Positions 33,562-39,997 of a stretch of DNA of 39,997 nt are shown here, in pieces. Each line of letters starts with the position of its first letter. Positions within the stretch are counted from its first letter, which is position 1. The notes below the pieces were generated by a model that saw only the letters and a list, made by a program, of their open reading frames with translations, searched no databases and was not told the DNA's origin. A program made the position numbers and the translations under genes. Location: assembly GCA_003612485.1 (NCBI GenBank), contig RAZA01000034.1, positions 1 to 39,997 on the forward strand, read 5' to 3'. Origin of the DNA: a bacterium D16-50. Lineage in GTDB: Bacteria; Bacillota; Clostridia; Lachnospirales; Lachnospiraceae.

Positions 33562-34289
33562 AGGCTTTCCTCCGAAATGTAATCCATGTATGCCTGCACA
33601 AAGCCGTCATATTTATACCTTGAAAGCAGCAGCTTATCCCCATTCGCCATCCTTACCTCCGTCTTATCGTAACCTTCCACATGGAAAAGGTTGATAAGGT
33701 ATCCCCGGTGGATGCGGTAGAACTGCCCCGCCAGCTCCTCCTCCAAATCCCCGATCTTCGCATAGTATTCTATATTTCCGCTTTTTAAGTATAGGAGTAT
33801 ATTATGGTTCCGGCTTTCCATATAATAAATGTCATTCAGCGGTATGGCCTTTCCCTCACCGCCATACTGGATCACAAGTTTTTTCTTCCGCTGCTCCGCC
33901 TCGGATAAAATCAGCCCCGCCGCCCGGCCGAACACCTCTGCAAATTTCTGTTCGTCCACGGGCTTTACCAGATACTGGAACGCTCCAACGTCAAACGCAT
34001 CATACACATATTTTTCATACCCTGTTACAAAAATGATGATGGGCTGTTTCTGCGCCTCCATGCTCCGGATACGCCTTGCCAGCCCCATGCCGTCCAGACC
34101 TGCGCCGGAGCCGCCCATCTCTATGTCCAGAAATAGAATGTCATGCTCCTTACCGTCCGAGAGGTACGCATCGGCAGAGGCATATTCCGTGATGCCACAC
34201 TCCCCGCCCTGCTTTTTGATGAGCGAAACGAGGTAAGACCTTATATTTTTTTCATCATCACACACCGCAATTTTTATCGTTTCTGCCAC
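33558..34289 (-). CDS. LytTR-family response regulator (AgrA type)
   Basis: 243 residues. Receiver: AVCDDEKNIRSYL, phosphoacceptor in HDILFLDIEMGG, Lys in FQYLVKPVDEQ. The LytTR DNA-binding domain follows (YYMESRNHNILLYLKSGNIE, then FYRIHRGYLINLFHVEGY, LLLSRYKYDGF). The only standard start in place is a GTG at 34289, but GGAGG touches it; a start a few codons in (ATA or ATT) is possible. It is the first gene of a four-gene leftward operon. A direct repeat 53 bases upstream fits a LytTR site. Confidence 0.9.
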   Translation of the reverse strand: MAETIKIAVCDDEKNIRSYLVSLIKKQGGECGITEYASADAYLSDGKEHDILFLDIEMGGSGAGLDGMGLARRIRSMEAQKQPIIIFVTGYEKYVYDAFDVGAFQYLVKPVDEQKFAEVFGRAAGLILSEAEQRKKKLVIQYGGEGKAIPLNDIYYMESRNHNILLYLKSGNIEYYAKIGDLEEELAGQFYRIHRGYLINLFHVEGYDKTEVRMANGDKLLLSRYKYDGFVQAYMDYISEESL

Positions 34290-34341
34290 CTCCAGTCTTC
34301 AAATAACTTATCGGAAAAATCAAGGGGATTTCTAACATCTA

Positions 34342-34372
34342 CTTCGTGAATGGTTAATCTGGCTACGTGAAT
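34342..34372 (-). promoter_or_regulatory. LytTR-type direct repeat upstream of the regulator gene
   Basis: CTTCGTGAAT (34342-34351) and CTACGTGAAT (34363-34372) are 21 bases apart. On the minus strand they read CCATTCACG-like, similar to ComE/BlpR boxes. Two about 9-bp half-sites at two-turn spacing are what LytTR dimers bind. Confidence 0.5.
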
Positions 34373-34379
34373 CGCAGAT

Positions 34380-34925
34380 TTTTTGTTTTTTGAAAGCCAT
34401 AACTTCCCTAAAGTTTTTTGCCATTTGTCCGATATTTGGGAAACGAGAACCGCCGTGTAAGCATATTAACTCTGTTTCCCCTGCTTTCCAACTTATTATT
34501 TTCTGAACCACTATAAAAATATCTGTGAAATTTAAAATGTAAAGAAATGAATTGTGAAAACTTAAGACATGAGAAAAAGGACTGACGAAACAGCCCTTTT
34601 TTACAATTATCATTTGTTCATTACCCCTTACATTATCACGAAAACTCCCATCGGGTTTCCGTGATAATATAGGCAGTTTCCGTGTTTGTATATGGGTTTT
34701 GCCTGCGAGTACATACTATCAGGCAAAAGAACCACAGAACAACCGTTTGTACCCTCGCTAATGTAAAAATGCCCCTAAAAGCACACGGAAATAATGTAAA
34801 TTTGAAACCTATGTAGTGCCGGAAGTGGCGGATTTACAGGCTTTGTCGAATTTCCGTGTCCGTATCTGCCGGAAACTAAGACACCCGCCTAGTTCGCACC
34901 TCAATACGAACAATAGAAACTCTAA
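34380..34925. other. Gene-poor stretch with a hairpin
   Basis: No supported gene. ATTATCACGAAAA (from 34634) pairs with TTTCCGTGATAAT (to 34669), an inverted repeat with one mismatch. A leftward frame near 34332-34613 looks protein-like in its first half (ICLHGGSRFPNIGQMAKNF) but has no ribosome site or family, and may be a relic. Confidence 0.4.
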
Positions 34926-34928
34926 GAA

Positions 34929-35038
34929 TGGGGTAACTTTTATATGTGGTTTTACCCCACCCTATGATTTTTACCCCACCCCCGCTGTTTTTTACCCCAT
35001 TTACCCCATGCGGCAATTTTCTACCCCACCCCACGGAA
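34929..35038. repeat. TACCCCA direct repeats (iteron-like)
   Basis: TTTACCCCA occurs at 34951, 34970, 34991 and 35000, with CTACCCCA at 35031 and an inverted TGGGGTA at 34929. Spacing is irregular (9-31 bases). Such tracts lie before RepA-type initiators in plasmids and Tn1549-like elements; the repA relic in this window is at 241, far away. Confidence 0.6.
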
Positions 35039-35147
35039 AAGGGGTTCTTTCTATAAATAAATGTAACTCACTATTGTCAGTGCAGCCCTTCCGGTTTATA
35101 ATATTCCCCATAGGCACCCCTCAGAGCTGAAAAAAGCCCCTCGGCGT

Positions 35148-35176
35148 TTGACATCCGCGGGGGAATCTGTTACAAT
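35148..35176 (+). promoter_or_regulatory. Promoter of the antitoxin RNA
   Basis: TTGACA and TACAAT are separated by exactly 17 bases. This is the closest match to the sigma-A consensus in the right half of the window. It drives a short rightward RNA that meets the toxin gene from the opposite side. Confidence 0.75.
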
Positions 35177-35182
35177 AAAAGC

Positions 35183-35275
35183 ACAAAAGGGAATACTGCC
35201 GATAGACGGTCAGCCCAAATTAAAGATACTTACAAGAAAGTGACCTTACCTTTGGACGGGGCGGTCACTTTTTTG
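35183..35275 (+). ncRNA. Candidate antisense antitoxin RNA of a type I system
   Basis: A transcript of about 93 bases from the promoter at 35148 would end at the hairpin AAAGTGACC / GGTCACTTT (35237-35271) with a T run. It contains no reading frame. Its 3' part is complementary to the 3' end of the toxin mRNA on the other strand, including the stop codon at 35265. This convergent 3' overlap is the arrangement of txpA/RatA and bsrG/SR4. Confidence 0.65.
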
Positions 35276-35357
35276 TATGATTTATGTAAGCAATCAGGAT
35301 TGATACAATGATTCCAAGAATCATCAGAACAACCGTCAGCAGTTCATAGTCACTCAT
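35265..35357 (-). CDS. Holin-like type I toxin peptide
   Basis: 30 residues: MSDYELLTVVLMILGIIVSI followed by LIAYINHTKK. A short acidic/polar head, a single membrane helix and a basic tail are the marks of the putative holin-like toxin family (TxpA/BsrG/Fst-like). A very strong AAGGGGGGA site lies six bases upstream. The leader holds an 8-bp stem, CAGAGGGG/CCCCTCTG. Such peptides damage the membrane when the antisense RNA is lost, stabilising the element that carries them. The gene is too short for usual gene finding. Confidence 0.75.
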   Translation of the reverse strand: MSDYELLTVVLMILGIIVSILIAYINHTKK

Positions 35358-35465
35358 AAGCAATCCCCCCTTTCCCGGTTTTACCCGTAGTCAGAGGGGC
35401 AGTCCCCTCTGCGTTTGCATCGAAAGACTGACCGCCTACCCGTTATGGCAGTACCCCATAAATGT

Positions 35466-35494
35466 ATTTTAACAGAAAGCATGGGGCGGCACAA
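35466..35494 (-). promoter_or_regulatory. Toxin promoter
   Basis: On the minus strand TTGTGC (35489-35494) and TAAAAT (35466-35471) have a 17-base spacer. A GGGGCGG/CCGCCCC hairpin overlaps the -35. The resulting leader would be about 100 bases long. Confidence 0.45.
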
Positions 35495-35517
35495 TACCGC
35501 CCCACCATATTTCTGCA

Positions 35518-35949
35518 TTATTCTTCTTCCGTGTCGATTTCCAGCTCCGTGCCGTCAAAGAAACGGAAATGCAGGAGTCCGCCATCGTGAACCTCCACGC
35601 TCTCCAATGCCATGTTCACGATCTCCGCACAGACCGTTTCAAGCGGCGGCTCCGCGGTGAGCTGCACCATCTGCCCCGCCCGCCATTTCTCTAAAGCGTT
35701 CCCTTCCTTATCTGCTTTTCCCATGCGGACAGGAAGCCCTCCCTGTTCTCCACGATCCCGTTCCATGCCGTCAGGAATGCCTGCTCCAGATCCTTTTCAA
35801 AAGGTTGCAGCCCTTACAGCCAGCCACGCCTTTCTGCCTGTAGCGTTGCCCGCACTGCCACACCCGGATTTTCCGACTCCCCCGCGTCCATGTCCGCCGC
35901 CAGTATACCGCGCCGCACTTGCCGCTCTTGTTGATATAGGTGAAGGCAG
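35518..35949 (-). pseudogene. C-terminal remnant of a serine recombinase
   Basis: Leftward reading gives FTYINKSGKCGAVYWRRTWT, then RKIRVWQCGQRYRQKGVAGC (zinc-ribbon part), then after frame breaks LEKWRAGQMVQLTAEPPLET and VCAEIVNMALESVEVHDGG to the stop at 35518. The whole N-terminal two thirds is missing, and the frame shifts at least once near 35770-35800. It is a different copy from the recombinases at 21-23 kb. Confidence 0.65.
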
Positions 35950-35982
35950 TCAGAAGGATTCCCCTCCCGCCCTTTCATCACC

Positions 35983-36273
35983 TATACAGCCTATTTCCAT
36001 AATCGTTTATCCTATGGTCCTGAATTAGTCATATACCGTTATCTTGAAAGGGAGTTAGGACATGTCTTTACCTATGAGACGATTCTGGACAAGTTAAAAA
36101 CAATAAATTTTGCGGACATATAGGCATAGGGTTTCATCCCGCTTTATACACGCGACAAGCTGATCGATGCCTTGCACGAGATCTGTGGTTTTGAAACCGA
36201 TTTTAAATTCATCACCAAAAGTCATATGAAAACAATCCAGAAAAAAGCAAAGGCAGGAAATAAAATACCATAG
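35983..36273 (+). pseudogene. C-terminal remnant of an IS transposase
   Basis: The frame reads HNRLSYGPELVIYRYLEREL, then GHVFTYETILDKLKTINFADI, two TAG stops at 36121 and 36127, then GFIPLYTRDKLIDALHEICG to a TAG at 36271. This is the end of an IS1634/IS4-type transposase as I recall it. The catalytic part is gone. Confidence 0.6.
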
Positions 36274-36334
36274 TCTAAAACAACGCTAAAAATCGCTACA
36301 CTGCCCGTATTTTCATGCATTGTAGCGATTCTGT

Positions 36335-36748
36335 TTTTTCAACTCCGTTGATATATTCGGCAGCCAGCCGGAACGTCTGGGAAGTATTATAATGACTGCT
36401 GTTACGGCGCTGGCGTTGCTGATTTCTAAAGTATTGGATAAAGCGAGGGAACTGTCGGCAAAGTTTTTTGAGAAAGAAATGGTACAGACGGTTACAGAAC
36501 CAAGCGAGCAAAGAACACCAGCAAAAATACCACAAATGGATAAAACGCCAAAGCCTATCATGTCCGCCGAAGCCGCCGCATATCCGAAACTGCTGAAGAT
36601 TTATAAGGGACTGAATCGCCAAAATGGGATTATCTTTGATGCAGAGAGGGAACGCAATAATTTTCAGAGAAAGAATGCGATTCGACAATCAGGACAAATC
36701 CCTAAAAGAAAAACAAGGGAGAAAGGTAATTATACCCATTATATTTAG
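36335..36748 (+). pseudogene. Remnant of a conjugative-element protein, perhaps relaxase C-terminus
   Basis: The open frame contains DIFGSQPERLGSIIMTAVTA, a mid part rich in Lys/Glu/Thr and the segment LLKIYKGLNRQNGIIFDAER followed by ERNNFQRK. The NRQNxxIFxAERER pattern is one I associate with the C-terminus of relaxases from Tn1549-like elements, but this is from memory. There is no ribosome site before the ATG at 36392 and the upstream frame stays open, so the start is lost. A hairpin AATCGCTACA/TGTAGCGATT (about 36290-36329) precedes it. Confidence 0.4.
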
Positions 36749-36797
36749 AATATGTAAATCAGATAACAAATGTTTAAAATACAATTAAAATAAAAAT

Positions 36798-36826
36798 TTG
36801 ATTTATTTCCTCAAAGATGATATTAT
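36798..36826 (+). promoter_or_regulatory. Promoter of the leader peptide / CD3324-family unit
   Basis: TTGATT and TATTAT with a 17-base spacer, in strongly AT-rich DNA, 33 bases before the leader peptide start. Confidence 0.6.
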
Positions 36827-36858
36827 GAAAAAGAAATTCTTAGAAAGGGGATTTGTAT

Positions 36859-36885
36859 ATGAGACGATATGTTATGTTTGCATAG
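36859..36885 (+). CDS. Eight-residue leader peptide MRRYVMFA
   Basis: An AAAGGGGAT site lies eight bases before the ATG, and the frame closes with TAG after eight codons. Its end touches the left arm of the hairpin at 36884. A strong ribosome site for so short a frame followed at once by a hairpin is the usual form of a translational or transcriptional attenuator. Confidence 0.5.
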   Translation: MRRYVMFA

Positions 36886-36927
36886 CGCTGGCTATTGCAA
36901 TAATGAATAATTGTTATAGCCAATGCT
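36884..36927 (+). promoter_or_regulatory. Attenuator-like hairpin
   Basis: AGCGCTGGCTAT (36884-36895) pairs with ATAGCCAATGCT (36916-36927) with mismatches only at two adjacent positions, and the inside adds a CAAT/ATTG pairing. The AGGAGG site of the next gene lies about 20 bases beyond. A ribosome stalled on the leader peptide would disrupt the left arm. Confidence 0.5.
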
Positions 36928-36957
36928 ATTCCTGATAATAAATTTTAGGAGGCAAAC

Positions 36958-37239
36958 ATGGGCTATAGGAAAGCAGAAGAAATTCTGCCAATTGAGATAA
37001 TAGAACTGATACAGCAGTATGTTGATGGAGAAAATATTTATATTCCACGCAAGTCGGCACATAGACAGCCATGGGGCACAGGCACGCAAATCAAGCAGGA
37101 ACTTTTGATGCGTAACCAACAAATTTACAAGGATTATCTTGCTGGAAGTAAATCTTCTGAATTAGCCTGCAAATATTATCTATCAAAAAAGAGCATACAG
37201 CGGATCCTACAAGAATACAAAAGTATTCTTGAAAAATGA
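36958..37239 (+). CDS. CD3324-family DNA-binding protein
   Basis: 93 residues starting MGYRKAEEILPIEIIELIQQ and including YVDGENIYIPRK, the hallmark of the CD3324 family (Mor-like activator fold). The C-terminal helix-turn-helix is LACKYYLSKKSIQRILQEYK. AGGAGG lies six bases before the ATG. It stands behind a promoter, leader peptide and hairpin, and ahead of a terminator, as a single-gene unit. Target genes are not known; the methyltransferases downstream have their own promoter. Confidence 0.85.
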   Translation: MGYRKAEEILPIEIIELIQQYVDGENIYIPRKSAHRQPWGTGTQIKQELLMRNQQIYKDYLAGSKSSELACKYYLSKKSIQRILQEYKSILEK

Positions 37240-37242
37240 GCA

Positions 37243-37320
37243 AACAGCGGATACCATAATTTGGGTATCCGTTGTTCGTAATAATATGAGCTGATACTTG
37301 GTATCGGCTCATTATTTTTT
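37243..37320 (+). terminator. Double hairpin terminator
   Basis: First stem AACAGCGGATACC with GGTATCCGTTGTT (37243-37276), then ATGAGCTGATAC with GTATCGGCTCAT (37286-37312) followed by TATTTTTTA. The second is a good intrinsic terminator. Confidence 0.75.
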
Positions 37321-37336
37321 ATAAAAATGTGTTAGG

Positions 37337-37366
37337 TTGTCATATGGTATTCGAGTATGCTATTCT
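37337..37366 (+). promoter_or_regulatory. Promoter of the methyltransferase pair
   Basis: TTGTCA and TATTCT with an 18-base spacer, about 50 bases before the first methyltransferase ATG. Confidence 0.5.
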
Positions 37367-37416
37367 AAACCAAAAAAGTAGAAATGAAATAAAAGTATAC
37401 AGGAGGTTGAAGAAAT

Positions 37417-38121
37417 ATGGAATCACATGAAAAATATTTGCAGGACTTAAAGCAATGGCTTCTTGATACATCGGATTCCCCATTGGAGGAGATGTCTGAT
37501 TTTTTTACAAAGCGATTGGATGGCTATGAGGAACATATGTCTACGTGGGAAAAATCTTATCAAATGTTTTCGGAAGTTTTGCCCTCTGATTGCCGGAACA
37601 TTTTAGACTTAGGATGTGGAACGGGTTTGGAATTAGATAAAATCTGGGAAAAAAATCCGGACATGGAAGTGACAGGTGTGGATTTATGTCAAAGTATGCT
37701 GGATAAGCTGCTGAAAAAGCATTCTGATAAGTGCCTTACCATGGTATGTCAGGATTATTTCAAATACGATTTTGGATGCGCAAAGTGGGACGCAGTCATT
37801 TCTTTTGAAAGTCTGCATCATTTTCTGCCGGAACGCAAAAAGGAACTGTACCGAAATGCCTATAACAGTCTAAAACGCGGTGGTGTTTTTCTTTTGGGAG
37901 ATTACATTGCTTGTTGTGATGCGGAAGAGGAGCTATTGTATAGCACATACTTAAAACGAAGAAATCAGTTTGCAATACCGGATAATTGTTTCGTTCATTT
38001 TGATATTCCACTGACCTTGGAGCATGAAAGGGAATTGTTGCAAAATGCAGGATTTGCGATTGAGAAAGTCTTGGACAATCCTGACGGCGCAACAATTATT
38101 GCAGCCAGAAAAGGAGAGTGA
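37417..38121 (+). CDS. Class I SAM-dependent methyltransferase
   Basis: 234 residues; AGGAGG lies ten bases upstream of the ATG. The SAM site is NILDLGCGTGLELDKI (motif I, about residue 63), with the ribose-binding acid in VTGVDLCQSMLDKLL and motif IV AVISFESLHHFLPERKKELY. The fold is complete. The substrate cannot be told; the FESLHHF form is common in small-molecule methylases. The next methyltransferase starts three bases after its stop, so the two are translated together. Confidence 0.88.
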   Translation: MESHEKYLQDLKQWLLDTSDSPLEEMSDFFTKRLDGYEEHMSTWEKSYQMFSEVLPSDCRNILDLGCGTGLELDKIWEKNPDMEVTGVDLCQSMLDKLLKKHSDKCLTMVCQDYFKYDFGCAKWDAVISFESLHHFLPERKKELYRNAYNSLKRGGVFLLGDYIACCDAEEELLYSTYLKRRNQFAIPDNCFVHFDIPLTLEHERELLQNAGFAIEKVLDNPDGATIIAARKGE

Positions 38122-38124
38122 ATT

Positions 38125-39054
38125 ATGGATTATAGCAGAAAAATATCGGAACGTTTGTGGAATATGCCGGATAAAGGCGAATTAGAAAGCCACCGCGAGG
38201 AAACCTTTATTGATGACATTATCCAAAAAAGTCATATAGAAAAGGAACTGCTCTCACATTTGGATGGAATAAAAACGGTGTTTGACGGCGGTGCGGGATG
38301 TGGAAGGTTTTCCATTCTTCTGGCAAAAAAGGGCTGTGCAGTTACGCATTTTGATATATCGCAGCCCATGATAGACAAGGCTAAGGAACTGGCGGAAAAA
38401 GAAGGAGTGCTTGACAAAATAACCTTTGTGAAAGGCGCATTGGAGGATTTGAAAGATTTCAACGACAAATCCTTTGATATGGTAATTTCTTTTGATGCCC
38501 CAGTCTCATATACTTATCCCAACCAGAAAAAAGTAATCGGTGAACTTGTACGCATATGCCGCAAACGGATTATGCTAAGCGTATCAAGTCGTTTGGGTTC
38601 TCTTCCGTATTTGGCAAATCCAATGCAAAAATACCAATTCCTATTAGATGAGAACTGTGATGACCCATTTGCTAAATGGTGCGTTGGTAACAAGGAAAAT
38701 ACCATCGAAGCATATCATTTCAGCAAGGAGGCTTCTATGAATCTATACAAGAACGGGCTGATGGGAGGGGACAGTGAGATTGCCGAATATGAAAATGGAG
38801 GTACACCGTGGTGCATCACATATACTTTTATGCCGGATGAATTAGAGGATATACTCAAAACTTACGGCGTAAAAAATATTAAACTGGCAGGCCCCGGGGC
38901 ATATGCAAGGACACTTCCGAGAGAATTGCTTGTGAAAATTATGTATGATTCAAAACAGCGTTCTGACTTTTTGGACTTTTGCCATTATTATGACTCTAAT
39001 CCGTTCGTATGCGGCATGGGAAAAGATAACTTATTTGCACAAGGCGAACTATGA
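38125..39054 (+). CDS. Class I SAM-dependent methyltransferase, second of pair
   Basis: 309 residues, GGAGAG site. Motif I is VFDGGAGCGRFSILLAK, followed by VTHFDISQPMIDKAKELAEK and the motif IV region MVISFDAPVSYTYPNQKK. A further 130 residues after the core (NPFVCGMGKDNLFAQ near the end) probably shape the substrate pocket. It is not a duplicate of the first gene; the two differ outside the SAM site. Substrate unknown. Confidence 0.87.
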   Translation: MDYSRKISERLWNMPDKGELESHREETFIDDIIQKSHIEKELLSHLDGIKTVFDGGAGCGRFSILLAKKGCAVTHFDISQPMIDKAKELAEKEGVLDKITFVKGALEDLKDFNDKSFDMVISFDAPVSYTYPNQKKVIGELVRICRKRIMLSVSSRLGSLPYLANPMQKYQFLLDENCDDPFAKWCVGNKENTIEAYHFSKEASMNLYKNGLMGGDSEIAEYENGGTPWCITYTFMPDELEDILKTYGVKNIKLAGPGAYARTLPRELLVKIMYDSKQRSDFLDFCHYYDSNPFVCGMGKDNLFAQGEL

Positions 39055-39501
39055 TGATTTTAACAGATTTGTGTTGAAAATATAACAAGGATTCCTTTTG
39101 GATTATCAGAAATTGTCCTAAATGCGGCAGACAGGCACATTATACAAACACAAAAAAATTTCGCGTCGATGCTGTTATGGTGAATATTGTATATTGCATA
39201 AATCATATTCATTTTATCTGTCCTCTTTTCGTAGATTTTTTGAAAGCATTTCAATCAGTTTACCAATTCCCGTATATTTTGTGTTATAATGTTTTATGTG
39301 ATTTTGTTTCCCTCATTTTTTCCCTTATCAGGGTTTGTAATGCCCTGTGGGAAGATATAACACAAGGGAAACTTTAAGGGAAAGTTCACCTACGATAAAC
39401 TTAGTGTTTTTCAAAGGTTCGCGGGGATTTTAATAATAAAATACAACAGCTAATGTTTCCCTTAGAAATCATCAAATCACAATCGGGATCTGGAGGTTAC
39501 A
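39055..39501. other. AT-rich intergenic stretch without a supported gene
   Basis: Frames here are short and lack ribosome sites. Poorly structured AT-rich DNA with short repeats such as AAGGGAAA near 39363. It may be a relic or simply the leader of the gene at 39502, whose GGAGG site begins near 39491. Confidence 0.4.
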
Positions 39502-39888
39502 ATGAAGAATTATACACAAGTCTATGTGAAAAATAGTTTTGAAGCAGCAGAAACATACTGCAAAGCCTTTGGTGCAGAAATAACTCGCGAGTTTAAAAAC
39601 GAGGATAACACTGTTTATGAACATTGTGAGTTATCTGTAAACGGAGAAGGTTTTTTGGCACTGGCAGAAGCAAAAAATCCGTGTGATATAAATATGGTAC
39701 ACAAACACAAATGGGAAACCATGACCTTTAATGTTTTTGAGATGGGAACAGAAGATGCAGTTTATAATGCTTTTCAAGTTTTGAGCGATGGGGGAGTAAT
39801 TATCGAACCTATTGGAGAACTGCCGTGGAGTAAATGTTGTGCTACTATTATTGACAAATATGGAGTGTGTTGGTGGATATCAATTTAA
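39502..39888 (+). CDS. VOC-fold (glyoxalase/PhnB-like) protein
   Basis: 128 residues. The opening QVYVKNSFEAAETYCKAFGA and the later MTFNVFEMGTEDAVYNAFQV, EPIGELPWSKCCATIIDKYG and the terminal VCWWISI are the usual PhnB-like VOC pattern with two beta-alpha-beta-beta-beta halves. Family members bind metals or antibiotics, or act as isomerases or dioxygenases. The usual metal ligands are not all evident here, so no reaction is assigned. It is a single gene at the window's right edge; bases 39889-39997 hold no gene. Confidence 0.75.
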   Translation: MKNYTQVYVKNSFEAAETYCKAFGAEITREFKNEDNTVYEHCELSVNGEGFLALAEAKNPCDINMVHKHKWETMTFNVFEMGTEDAVYNAFQVLSDGGVIIEPIGELPWSKCCATIIDKYGVCWWISI

Positions 39889-39997
39889 CAGCTTCCAGTT
39901 TATCGGTCTAATAAAACTCCAAAATAGAGACTGTAAATTTTTCTGTGTCTATGGAGGAAAAATCCTTCCGATAAGATTCAGATATGTACCGTATTCT

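Noticed and set aside
34332..34613. Leftward 93-residue frame upstream of the LytTR operon
   Set aside because: No ribosome site, and it covers the regulatory repeat. It is listed only as part of a gene-poor stretch.
39177..39377. Hydrophobic 66-residue frame before the VOC gene
   Set aside because: No ribosome site; composition is explained by T-rich DNA.

Overview
The window reads as an accessory island of a low-to-moderate GC Firmicute, most likely a gut Clostridia of the Lachnospiraceae type. This rests on strong AGGAGG ribosome sites, Tn916-like and Tn1549-like element genes, LytTR/GHKL signalling genes, a CD3324-family regulator and DUF6033-like proteins. It is inference; no rRNA or housekeeping gene is present to fix the taxon. 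No tRNA, rRNA or CRISPR array was seen.

Left part (1-11.2 kb). A decayed repA gene (about 241-531) abuts a leftward two-gene unit: a PfkB-family sugar kinase (9725-10753) overlapping a Ser/Thr protein kinase. The protein-kinase gene is split. Its N-lobe half lies at 9391-9765 and its catalytic half at 523-1136, because an integrative mobilizable element of about 8.3 kb (about 1129-9398) sits inside it. The element carries Tn916-type int and xis, a rolling-circle Rep/relaxase with a superfamily 3 helicase domain, an FtsK/TcpA-type coupling ATPase, a small conserved protein, an XRE regulator, a membrane protein and a secreted helical protein. Two perfect hairpins flanked by GTGTCAG repeats just before rep are the best candidate for its origin.

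Middle (11.6-27 kb). A small helix-turn-helix gene, a two-component system, an FMN-binding protein and an FtsX-type ABC transporter form a co-oriented block. It is followed by Tn1549-like backbone pieces: an HTH regulator, two ParB-like genes, a TnpW-like gene and a large serine recombinase with an internal deletion. Next come an IS200-like element, three small leftward genes of unknown role (one frameshifted) and a 1346-bp DDE insertion sequence with clear ends and a 7-bp target duplication.

Right part (26.5-40 kb). A lipoprotein and an OmpR/HK two-component pair share an 18-bp upstream motif, which suggests the pair controls the lipoprotein. A leftward LytTR/GHKL operon ends in two related DUF6033-like proteins that arose by duplication and fusion. 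Then come TACCCCA repeats, a compact type I toxin-antitoxin locus, a cluster of decayed recombinase, transposase and relaxase-like fragments, a CD3324-family regulator behind a short leader peptide and hairpin, two SAM methyltransferases and a VOC-fold protein.

Overall the island looks like several mobile elements nested in, and eroding, an older Tn1549-like conjugative element. Regulatory cargo genes survive between the wreckage.
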